A stretch of DNA of 64,000 bases from the NCBI GenBank assembly GCA_037039685.1, contig JAWNGF010000013.1, forward strand, positions 145,001 through 209,000, written 5' to 3'. The translations under genes and the position numbers were made by a program. Positions within the stretch are counted from its first letter, which is position 1. Each line of letters begins with the position of its first letter. Of this stretch, positions 34,431 to 44,200 are shown piece by piece. Origin of the DNA: Ceratobasidium sp. AG-K (Eukaryota > Basidiomycota > Agaricomycetes > Cantharellales > Ceratobasidiaceae). The notes below the pieces were generated by a model. That model was not told the DNA's origin. It saw only the letters and a list, made by a program, of their open reading frames with translations, and made no database searches.

Positions 34431-35949
34431 GAATCCAATCCACTTATCGAGTTTGGAGCCATCTAAATTGATTGATCATAAGACAGCCAAGATCTTGGTC
34501 CAGGTAAATACGTGACCCCTACGATGGATCGAGAATCATCTTCAATGCGCTACTACTTCAGGGTATTGATTTAACTATTCCCTCAAACGGAGATCGATCA
34601 TGGATATATGGTTCTAGTAAGAGGATTCTAGACCCTAAGAAAACTCACTCAGTACGGTCGCTTTGTAGAGGTGCCAATCGGACGCTGGTCACAGATTCGT
34701 GTCACCAAAGCTATTCCCGTCACCGAGCTACTGTCCGCAGAGCTTCAAGTACAACTTTCTCAATTGCATAGTTCATTGGTCTCGTATTTTCCCTTGTCAC
34801 TGGAAGGAGTTACAGGAAATGGTTACGCCTTTGACGACATGCCTCATGCACTGAAGACCATCAAATCGGTGACCACGCACTGTACGGATCGCGTCAACTC
34901 CTTGAGTGTCGCGTATGTGGACGGAAGTGTTTCGCCTCGGTACGGTACCAAAAAGGGCCATGACAGTACATTTAATCTGGAATTCGGTAAGCATCGTAGT
35001 GTTCATAAGGCCCTGGCGAATCTCATGGTTAAACCAGGTGAACATATATCCGAGGTACACCTTTGGAAGGACTCAAACGGGCCTTGCTCGATCCAATTTC
35101 TCACCACGGCTGAGCGAGCTTCGCAAGTCTATGGTGGCTCCGGGGGAACGCCTAGGATAATTAGTAATACTGGGGGACTCCTAGCTGCATTTGCGGGCAA
35201 AGTGCGAAGCGACTCTATATACCAAATTCAGGCGAGTGCACTCCCAGGTCGACATGTGAGCGTCCGGGCTTACACATGGCTCTTAGGGAATTTGGCGTCA
35301 CGATATCAAGCCCATCGATGCTAGAAGGAAACGTCAGTACTCAGGATATCATGGGGGTGCTGGTGGATGCCGTTTCAGCGACATCCCGGTACTTAAGGAT
35401 CCCAAATCGACTATCTCAAGAATCAAAGTTCGCAGTGCGAGTGTGATCGATGGCATCCAGGTATATAATTAATTCGCATTCTTCGCTACCTCAAGCTGTA
35501 CTCAATTTTCTACTCCAAATTTAGATCACATACGCCTATCGAGAAGAAGGCCGCGTTATATCAATCGAAGGGCCACACCATGGAGGACATGGAGGCACGG
35601 AGAGAGTATTTGAACTCAAAGCCGAAGAATATATTACCATGGTCAGGGGGAGGGCAGCGGATTTAATTGATCAAATATCTTTTACGACCAACCTAGGTGA
35701 GTAACAGCGTCTGGTCTTCCCGAGACAACCTATAGCTTAGTGTTAGGACGATCGAGCCCGGTATTTGGTGGCGGAGGTGGGAGGGAGTTCGTCTGTCAAG
35801 CACCCTTGTCAAAGGATGGGAGGGCCATGCGTTTATACTCCATCTGCGGAAACTGGTATGTAATTAGGTTGAAAATTTGAATTGCTACCTAATTATAATG
35901 TAGTGCTGCGCTGGTGGACGGACTAGTTTTCGTATGGGTCATAGTTTGA
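34431..35949 (+). pseudogene. Jacalin-like lectin protein, 5'-truncated copy
   Basis: Homologous exon by exon to the 3' part of the gene at 36397. The exon at 34431-34503 (NPIHLSS...LIDHKTAKILVQ) corresponds to the exon at about 37340-37409 (NPVNLSS...LVEHSTARVSTQ). The next exon (GIDLTIPSNGDRSWIYGS) matches the one ending WIYDS at about 37531. Then comes a helical linker, WSQIRVTKAIPVTELLSAEL, and two jacalin-like beta-prism repeats: DRVNSLSVAYVDG, EVHLWKDSNG, VYGGSGG; then YREEGRVISIEG, EYITMVRGRAADLIDQISFTT, FGGGGGREF. It ends at TGA 35947-35949. The MACPF-like 5' half present in the other copy is absent, and sequence left of 34431 is the uL30m gene. One intron (donor after 35234) has GC instead of the GT seen in the other copy. 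Without a start exon, expression as a protein is doubtful. Confidence 0.6.
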
Positions 35950-36396
35950 GTGATCCTATGGTTCAAAGCAGTCTGAACTGTGAGATAGCACATATTTGAA
36001 GTGTGTTCTAACTTTTGTGTCGCTGAAAAACTACTGTCGTTGCGTTCATATATAAAGGCTTTGGTATTATCATAGGTTTGAAGCCGGGTCAGCCGAATAC
36101 ACCGCATGTATGCATTTTAAAGGTTTTACGGACGGATTGCTTCGGTCAAATCACACTCTCGGTTCTATAGCTGCATTTAACTGCTGTTTGGGCGCATCAT
36201 AATGGGGTGGTAAAGAATATTGGCCAGGTAATGTGTCACGTGATACAGATCACTCATTTGTCATCCATCCCTGAGGCCTTGAGGCGGCGGCCAGAACCCT
36301 TCATCGACAGCAAGTATATAGTTCTATTAAACGAGGGTGAGAGTATTTGCTTAAATAGAGTTCTAGCTTCATAACATAGCGAAAAAGCAGTCAGCG
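35950..36396. other. Spacer between the two lectin genes
   Basis: About 450 bp without a coding signal; it should include the promoter of the lectin gene beginning at 36397. Confidence 0.4.
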
Positions 36397-38556
36397 ATGT
36401 CTGGGAACGGCAAATCTCGGTCGCAATTAAATAGCACGAGCAACCGCGGCAGTGCTCGGTTGCCTGCCTGGGAGGAAGAGACTCAGGTCGCAACATCATT
36501 CGCAAAACTGAGCCTGGGGTCTGCGGATAAGTTTGTGAGTGATCAATTTCCCCATCAAAACCTTGTTGACGTCAACAATCTGGAAAGTTGTCGTCAATTG
36601 GGTGTGAGTTCTCGCTTGCATTACACGGCGCTAAAGCCGTATTTGCGACGATCGAGACTAACACCCCCTATTAGATCTCTTTGGAGTCCGAGTGGATTAC
36701 CACACTGGTCCGCGGAGGGCCTTATTCCAGGTTGCTTCCATGAAACCGGGGCAACGTGGCTACTTTCAAGACTTGAACGAGGTAGAGTCTGAGCTCACCC
36801 ACACACATAACGAGCGCGAAGCAAACTATCTGCATAAAGGCTGGTTGAAATCGGCTCTACTGCCGATTTCTCCATGGACGAATATAAGAATTGAGAACAA
36901 TAATCAGCGTAATAGAGCGGAGATGTTCACCACCAAACGGATCATCGCACACCGGCTACACGTTGAGGTATTACAAGAGGACCTCGTACCCGCTCCAGAG
37001 TTGGAAGCAGCGGTCAGGGACGCGCTTGAGCTACCATCTCAGCCAGAAAGGATACGAGCTATTTATCAGATCTTCGAGCGGTGGTAAATAAACTCCTACC
37101 TCTTAGAGAAGTCGTCTATTTACAATGTTTACGATTAGGGGGGACATAGTTCCACTGGTAAGTTTAAGTTTGCTCCCCTTGAAGTATGATGTGTGCTACT
37201 GGAATAGATCTTCGACGTAGGGATTTCGATGACAATAACGGACCTAACATCAAATTATGAGACGGTATGCCACTCTATCACATAGCATATACCTGCTAAT
37301 GAGTTCTGCGCGTCGCTCTTTTGGGTATATATTCGTAGAACCCAGTGAATTTGTCCAGCCACGAGCTATGGCGGCTTGTTGAACATAGTACTGCAAGAGT
37401 TTCAACACAGGTGCGAACTATATAATCTTGGACTATCTACAATCAACCTTATGCTCAGACTTACGGCTACCCAGGGTGTTAACATGTGTGCCCTTCAAAA
37501 CGGGCTCGGACTGTGGATATACGACTCTGGTACGATATCTAATTATCATATCCCACCTATTTTCCTCTAACCGTATCGAAGACGTACCGGTTTGTCAGTG
37601 GTCCCAGGTCCGGATCATCAAAGCCATCCCAGTCACAGCCATACTTAGCAAGGAGCTACAGCTGCGGCTTTTGGAGCTTCACAACCTATTGGTGAATTTT
37701 GACCCTCTGATTCTCAAGGGAGAACCCCATAGCGGGTTCACTTGCGACGACGCACCTCTGGCATTGAAAATCATCAAATCCGTGTCAGTATGGGGGTCCG
37801 ATCGAATTACCTCGTTGTGTGTCACGTACTGGGACGGAACTATCTCAGCGCGACAATGTGGTGACAAAGGTTCAGGCAGTACTTTTAGTTTGAACAGCGG
37901 TAAGTGGACTGATTTTGTGGACATTCTAAGGACTTAGGAATGATAGGCGAATTCATTTCTCGAGCGATAGTTTGGAAGGACTTGAAGGGTGTATGTGCGG
38001 TTCAGTTTTTTACGACTTTTGGGCTCGTGTCGGACTGCTATGGAGGCGGAGGTGGAATTCCGACCATAATGGATAACAACGGAGGGTATCTAACAGCGCT
38101 TGCGGGTGTGATGGACAAAGGTACTGTTTACGAACTGCAGGTATGTGGGTTCCCACCCCATTATCGCTACTGCTCTGATTGGTATGGGAATATCAGGGCC
38201 TCTGGCGTCACAATATCGAACGTTTTGGATGCAGCGACAAATGGAAATTTTCACGGTATTACGGGAGTGGTGGTGGTTCTCGATTCGATGATTTGACATT
38301 GATAAACCAATCCACTTCAATTTATATAACAAGCATCAAGGTCAGAGGCGGGTCTTACAGGACTGTCGATGGTATTCAGGTAAGTACTTCTCTTTTCAGA
38401 CAGCTTCAAATCCCGCTCTGATGACTAGATTGTCATGGGTTAGCTTACATATTCGCGTCGAGAAGGCAGCGGTAGCGTAAGTCTCGAAGGCTCGTACCAC
38501 GGCGGATCCGGAGAAAAGGAAGACACACTGGCCTCTGGATGAAGTAGACATGGTGA
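36397..38556 (+). CDS. MACPF-like plus jacalin-like lectin protein, 3' end disrupted
   Basis: Starts at ATG 36397 (MSGNGKSRSQLNSTSNRGSA). Later exons read VDYHTGPRRALFQVASMKPG, EMFTTKRIIAHRLHVEVL and APELEAAVRDALELP, then across an intron ERWGDIVPL, and IFDVGISMTITDLTSNYET. I associate these blocks with MACPF-like regions of fungal proteins, from memory and with modest certainty. The C-terminal half has the linker VRIIKAIPVTAILSKEL and a jacalin-like repeat (DRITSLCVTYWDG, CYGGGGGIP), then a second repeat that starts LTYSRREGSGSVSLEG. Similarity to the copy at 34431 stops near 38556: the frame meets TGA, and about 100 aa of the second repeat plus the stop are replaced by unrelated DNA. Sugar binding is inferred only from the fold. 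Confidence 0.6.
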
Positions 38557-39045
38557 AATTTGGGGTGAAACAAGAGGTTTTTCGGTTTTGGGTAGTTTCG
38601 GGGCGGACACGATTCTCGGACAATCCCAAAAATCGCTACGTTTTTTACTTCATGTAACATACAAATTTTCTTAAGACAGATTTGCGAATTTTGGTACGTT
38701 TCAACGCTAAAATCGCACACGTGAGTAGTACGAATCGTTGGGAAAGATAGAGTAATAAGGGCTTGAAAGTAGATCGAAGCAGAGTTAAAATCGGATCAAA
38801 ACATCATAAAAAACACCGGAAGACGCACCGAAAGGAGCCTATAAGATTCGCGCGACGCTGATAAGTTTCCTCTGGTCCAAAAATGCGAAAATCGATAAGA
38901 AAACTGGTGATTACTGTGACACTTCGACTCAAAACCTGTCACAGTTCCCAACAGTTTCCGCGCCAAATAATACTAAAAGGAGCCCAGTAATTCTGAGCAC
39001 GAGTTAGTGTCGAAAGGCTGGGCGATAAACCAAAAAACCAACCGT
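38557..39045. other. Non-coding flank, probably the left end of the Tnp2 transposon
   Basis: This begins where lectin homology stops and ends at the stop codon of the Tnp2-like transposase. It is AT-rich with no long ORF. It probably contains the transposon terminus, but I could not match a terminal inverted repeat with the right side. Confidence 0.35.
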
Positions 39046-42000
39046 TTACTGGCGGTCAACGACCGACTCCATCACATTAACCCGACCGACAATAGTTTCA
39101 CGCTCAACAATGCTCCAACGGCCCTCCCGATCGCATACTCGGCCGATTAGGTGCGATACATCGTTTGCGTCAATCACCTCCGGACTCGCGAGGGTGCTAT
39201 TGGTGTTGAGCTCATATCGAACAAACCCGCCATCGGGAACTCTTGAGAATCGCGGGATGGGAGAAATGATCGCTAAGACGTGTGGGCGAAGGTAGGGCGA
39301 CGGGGAGTTCTCGCCGGCATAAATCTCCTGCAGGAACTCGGAGTCGATTACGATGAAAAATTCGAGACGACCGTAGCCTGTGGTCTGCTCGTTGACTTCT
39401 CGAACCGATCGTCGATTCCAGCGATCGTAATATGTGTGATACTGAGAGTCAAAGAGGCTTTGGGTTAGATATTGAGACGCTACAAGTATCAAAATGGGAG
39501 CCAGCGCACCTGGACATAAGTCGCATCGCGTCGGTTTCGAGCGTTTTTGCTGCATAACGTGTGGCCGCGAAACGTATCCCCGGGCCCCGAGGCAGCGGCT
39601 TCCTGCATTTTCCCCCACAACACAAACCGCCGGTTCTCCAAGTGCTCGAGGATGTAGTTCGAATCTTCGTCGAGTGCGAGGCCGAGGTAGTTCGCAACCC
39701 GCCGGCGAATCAAGCCTCGAGGAATCAGGGACGATCGTCGTGGGGATACAAAAACGAGGTCGTTATAACCCTCGTAGCGAGTACCAGTCGCAATGTGGTT
39801 ACGCCGCGTATCCAAGTTCAACTCGTCCGATAACCCATACATATGCTTCAACTGCGTGAGCTGAGCAACTTGTGTGACCGTCTCGCTAAGGCTTTGCCAG
39901 GGAAACCGTGTGCTGAGGTTCGTATGGCCAAGTGCACCACAGAAGCGCTCCATTGGGAACGCCCAATAACACCAGACCGGGCCCATGAAGGATATGTCGT
40001 CGGCAATGTGGAGAAGGGAATGAACAGGGAGCGTGCATACGCGAACGCGCGTAGCCTTATGGCAATAGTAAAGCCTAGAAATGGTACCGGTTAACGCACT
40101 CAATCACCAATTTTAGGAAATATTGACTTACTTTTCGTAGTCTCGCACCCACTTTGCAAAGCCCTCACGCACCTCGTTGACGCCGTCCGCAGTGATTTGA
40201 AGCTGCAGACACATCCTGATCAAGCGGACGAGGTCGATGAAGTGGTTGTAGTAGGCGGGCCGTACGAATCGTCCATGTAAGAGTGGCGGAGCAAGCAGCG
40301 TTGCGAAGAGCAAGCGACTCTCTGCGGTGACTCGCTTTTTGGTTTCCGAGAGGTTGGGTACTCGACAGCCGAAGGCGGCCGGTATTGTATCCCCGCTCGC
40401 GTCGCAAGCCGCCCCGATGTCTTCCCAGAGTGTGCCCCTAAGAACGTAGTCTTCGTCACCGGTACCAAAGTGCTCAAAGCGCCCTGTGCGTGTCCAGAGC
40501 GATATCAATGTCGGAATTACGTTTTCAAACACTAAGTGCATGAAATCGTGAGGAAACGAGCCAGGGAGCTCGATTGATGAGAGGCGAGCGAGCGGAGGGA
40601 GGGCCTGAATGCCGTACTCGGTTGACAGTCGGTCTTCTTCTGCGTCGTTTCGCGCATCCTGAACTTTTATCGCCTGCCGAACGAATTCGTTGTGCGTACG
40701 AAGAGGGAGGTTGTGTGGGTCGTAATCTTTTGGTTCACCGGCTCGAGCAAACGGGCGACGAAGAGGATGGTAGTTCTTCCGTTGAGTCGGGTCAACTTGG
40801 CCGTCTCGAATGATTCGAGTGCCCCGTAGCATGCATGCACGGCAGGGAACTTTGCCGTTATGGCCTGTCATGCGCATCAATTTTGACACAGCTGGCATGT
40901 CACCAAAACAAATGAGGAGGTACGCGTGGAGCCGGAAGGGTTGCTTTTCGACAGAATGAAATGCAGAAATCCCGCGAGCAAGATCTTCCAGCTCATTGAT
41001 CAGTGGCTCGAGAAATGTGTTGATGTCTTTTGGCTGTGAGGGACCCGGAACTACTCCGATGCACAAAATGTTCTCGAGCTGAAATCGGATCGCGGGCGAA
41101 AGGTTGTAGTTGAAGAGAATGATGGGCCAGCAGGACATCTGGTTTGAAACAAAGGGAGAAAAGCCGTCCGTCGAGAGGCCAAGTGCAAGGTCCGACGCAT
41201 TTGAGAAAAAACAGTGCGAAAGTTCCTCGCCTGCCACAGATACACGCTTGCCAAGGAGATTCCGATAGTGTGTGCCATCAAAGATATCGGCAAATACACC
41301 AGGCTCGGAGCGTCGTTGCGTTCGGTATGACATTCGGTTAATCATGGCAGGATCGCGAAAGAAATTTCGGAGGCGGGGGATGATGGGGATGTATCGGAAT
41401 TGGCAGCGGGCGCGATTACGAGTTGGATCATGAGGATTGGCCTCATACCGATCCTCTGAGCAGTAGGGGCACTGGTGCATATGCTTGATGGTACCGGTGA
41501 ACGCAACACAGGAGTTGATGCAGCAGTCAATCTCAACCCCTCGTACGCCCGATAGCTGTGCGATCCGAGTGCGGGTCTTGTACAGTGACTGAAGGTCTGA
41601 CAACTCGGGGAAAGCTCGAGGGAGTTTAGCAAAAGCCCCTGCACTGATATCAGTGTCAACCTTATAGTTGAATGCGCGCACCGTTGCCATATCGGCAGGG
41701 TCAAGGTGGCGTCCTATAGGTCTATCAGCATCAACCAGGGTGAGGTATGTGTAAAGCACTTACCACCGCCACGGGCAATCTCTGCCTCGATCTCCTGTTC
41801 CAGTACCTCCTGGGCAGAGAGCCCTCGTATCCAGTCCGCATGAGCCCCCAACGTAGGCAATCGCTCAGGCGTTACCTCGCGTTGGTCGCAATCCGCCGCA
41901 AGCTGACAAAGCTCAGCATACGGGTCTGCATACCACCGCGAAGGGCCTGCACCTGGCGTATCGTGCACAAAATCGTTGTGCCAGGTGTGATCGCGCATGT

Positions 42001-42388
42001 AGAGCTCGAAATCCGTTTGACCGGGGGGTGGGGAAGGGGGTGGCGCAGCCGCCTCTGGAGGACGCGAGCGGTCGTGCGCATTCTGATGAGCAGGAGGGGA
42101 AGTTTGACGTGTGCCGCGAGCACGCCGCGAGGGTTGCGAGGGTGGGAAGGGAAACGGGCCTGATTGGCGGCCAGTAGCTTGTCGGTTGCGGCGGCTCAGG
42201 CTGCGAGTATGTCCAGGTCGACGAGACGCGTTGGATGAGAGTCGGCGTATTGCAGCAGCGCGGCGCGCTTCCTGCCGTTGTTCTCGCGTACACAAACCCA
42301 TCCAATCGCGCATGTGTCGACGCACAGTCTTTGGAGCCAAAGTTTGGCCGCACGAAGGGCAGCGTAACTTTTTCAGTACAGGGGGCAT
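39046..42388 (-). CDS. Tnp2-family (CACTA/CMC-like) transposase, apparently intact
   Basis: Four exons: 42388 to about 41762, about 41720 to 40134, about 40081 to 39519, and about 39488 to TAA 39046, with good GT/AG introns and open frames. The N-terminus has a zinc-finger-like CPSCGQTLAPK...H...C motif, then a Ser/Arg/Pro-rich linker. The core matches fungal Tnp2-like transposases: CCINSCVAFTG, MHQCPYC, LLICFGDMPAVSKLMRMTGH, GKVPCRACM, PGSFPHDFMHLVFENVIP. A DUF4218-like part follows: LLHIADDISFMGPVWCYWAF, PMERFCGALG. No internal stops were seen, unlike the Plavaka relic at 1.5 kb. Possible extra 5' exons lie between 42389 and 43151. Mechanism would be DDE cut-and-paste; I did not assign the catalytic acids. 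Confidence 0.8.
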
Positions 42389-43332
42389 ACTTTGGAACAT
42401 GTAAGTATTGAACGACACAACCAATAGGTGTGCACTTACGTTCACGGGCGGGACGTAGGCACTTAGGATAACTGTTTGTTATCGAGTGAGTGTTCAAATG
42501 AGAAAGTTTTGAGCTAGACAGCTAGCGTACCGTGATGACATGATCAGCGTGCCGACAATTGACAGAACCCGGCAAGCATGAAACGCGAACCAATGGTTCT
42601 GCATACGTATGCCAAGTCAGTAAATCAGAAAAAATCGAGGAAAATTAGATTAAACTGACGTACCTTGTATTACCCAGAGTGACGTAGCGCTATCAGACCA
42701 TACATCGGAGACGCGGGTTGCGTCACATCGTGACCGGGCTAGGCTGACAGCAAAGTCGTTAACTAAGGGAGCGCAGCCAGGGCGAGAGTTAGCTTACCAG
42801 TATGGCATGTAACTGTTTGGGCCATTGGTATGCTTGTTGTGTCTCCATGCGGGGAGCTATGGTTGAATGGGAGGTGGGATGGATTGAGCATAGAGCATGC
42901 GAGGGTGGTTGAAAGCTCGGTCTTTCACAGAGCACGTAAGTATAGTATAACACATGGAATATCGACAAAGAAGTGCTTACCGGTCTTGTGGCGATTTGGC
43001 CTGAGACGGCACAATTAGTACGACAAACCGTGCCAAAACTAGTGCTGGAACGTACCTGACAGAGTGTGGGGTGGTGTCGTGGAATCGCCTTGGTAGAGGC
43101 GGAAGCAGAAGCGTAGCAAGCCACATGACGTAGCCGAGCGCTAAATGACATCAGAATGAGAGCGCCAAGGTCATGTGACTCACTGATCAGACTTGTACTC
43201 TACCACGATAAAGGCATGTCCCACTTATTGTCTGCCCTGCCAAACTCATTCCTCGTCCCTTGCTACTGTTGTTTACTGCTTGCACCACGAGTTTTTGACC
43301 TCTGCTGACCCCTCTCCCCTCATCGTGACAAC
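42389..43332. other. Spacer with weak minus-strand exon candidates
   Basis: A minus-strand stretch starting at ATG 43151 (MSFSARLRHVACYASASAST) shows several possible GT/AG introns towards 42500, so it could be a small spliced gene or a 5' extension of the Tnp2-like transcription unit. No domain was recognised. The right end of the transposon should lie here or just beyond, but no inverted repeat was identified. Confidence 0.3.
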
Positions 43333-43713
43333 ATGCCTTTGAAAAGAAAACGAATTCACGATGACGACGATGAAGAACTAGACACGCATATCGACTCTGC
43401 CGAGGACGAGGATGTGCCTTGTGAGGAAGACGACGAGCCACAGAAGAAGGGGAAGGGCAAGGCAAGGGCAAACGGGACGGGGACAGGGAGTAGTAGCAAG
43501 GGTAAAGGGAAGCAGCTGCCTGAGACCGACGAGGAGGAGGCTGGTGCGGGCGAGGACGATGATGAGATCAAAGGTCAGTAAAAACATACATCGATTCAAG
43601 ACTGCCATAGGCTAACCTCATTCCAGGATACAAAGAGCAGAACTCCGCTCTACGCCAGGAAATCGCCCAACTCGAGGAGCTCCTTCGGCAGTCCAAGCGC
43701 AATGCCGATCAAG
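43333..43713 (+). pseudogene. Coiled-coil disordered protein, 5' half, split by element A
   Basis: Exon 1, 43333-43573, starts MPLKRKRIHDDDDEELD and is very acidic, then Lys/Gly-rich. A 53-nt GT/AG intron follows, and exon 2 runs from 43627 to 43713, reading YKEQNSALRQEIAQLEELL, a coiled coil. At 43713 the exon is cut by the left LTR of element A and resumes at 50945. The sum of all exon bases on both sides (241+87+71+96+531=1026) is divisible by three, so the gene was open before insertion. No family is recognised with confidence. Confidence 0.65.
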
Positions 43714-44169
43714 TGTCGTGAGCTAGCTCACTCCATCGGACTCGCCCACCGTCTTGCCCGCCTGTCTTCCGTTTTGTGTTGTGTTCCCCGTTTCCGTTTG
43801 CCGCGTTGCCACCTTCTTGTGGTTGTTCTGTTACTTTGTGTAACGCGGCTGTGCTTTGTACGAGTCATGTCTGTTCATACAGCATGACTCACTTGGACAC
43901 TCCTGACTGGTTGACTGCTGTGACTCATGTGGCTGCGTCCTGTATGACTCGGCCGCTTCCTGAATATATATAGAGGACCAACAAGCCTGGTAACCCCAGC
44001 TTGTTTTGTCTCGTCAAAACATCCCTTTGAGTGACACTCTGAACCACCCCTACCCTCAAGAGCCTACAGACACTTAAGTGTGTTGCGGTTCGAGAGGTCA
44101 CTTAGGTCTTAGTGCCGTCCACTCTCCATCGCGGCTTGTCTCATAGCCACCAAGAAGAAGCTTACGACA
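43714..44169 (+). repeat. Element A 5' LTR
   Basis: 456 bp, TG...CA ends. It contains a TATA box (ATATATATAG, about 43964-43973) and the presumed transcription start near 43998. It carries short imperfect GACTCA/TGACTC repeats between 43865 and 43950 that could bind a bZIP-type activator. It differs from the 3' LTR at 43743 and 43950, where it has C (TCG) and the 3' LTR has T (TTG). Confidence 0.92.
43964..44009 (+). promoter_or_regulatory. Element A TATA box, start site and self-primer segment
   Basis: TATA box at about 43964-43973; 34 nt downstream is AGCTTGTTTTGT (43998-44009). If transcription starts at 43998, these 12 nt are the 5' end of the genomic RNA and are complementary to the site at 44172-44183, as needed for Tf1-type self-priming. 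Spacing from TATA is what would be expected of a fungal Pol II start. The start site itself is inferred. Confidence 0.7.
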
Positions 44170-44171
44170 TT

Positions 44172-44183
44172 ACAAAACAAGCT
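44172..44183 (+). other. Element A primer-binding site (self-priming)
   Basis: ACAAAACAAGCT lies 2 nt after the 5' LTR and is the exact reverse complement of 43998-44009 inside the LTR. No TGG start typical of a tRNA primer site is present at the LTR border. Confidence 0.72.
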
Positions 44184-44200
44184 TAAACAAACATACAAAC

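Noticed and set aside
38557..43330. CACTA-type terminal repeats of the Tnp2 element
   Set aside because: CACT-like words occur on both sides but do not form a matched inverted pair with a target duplication.
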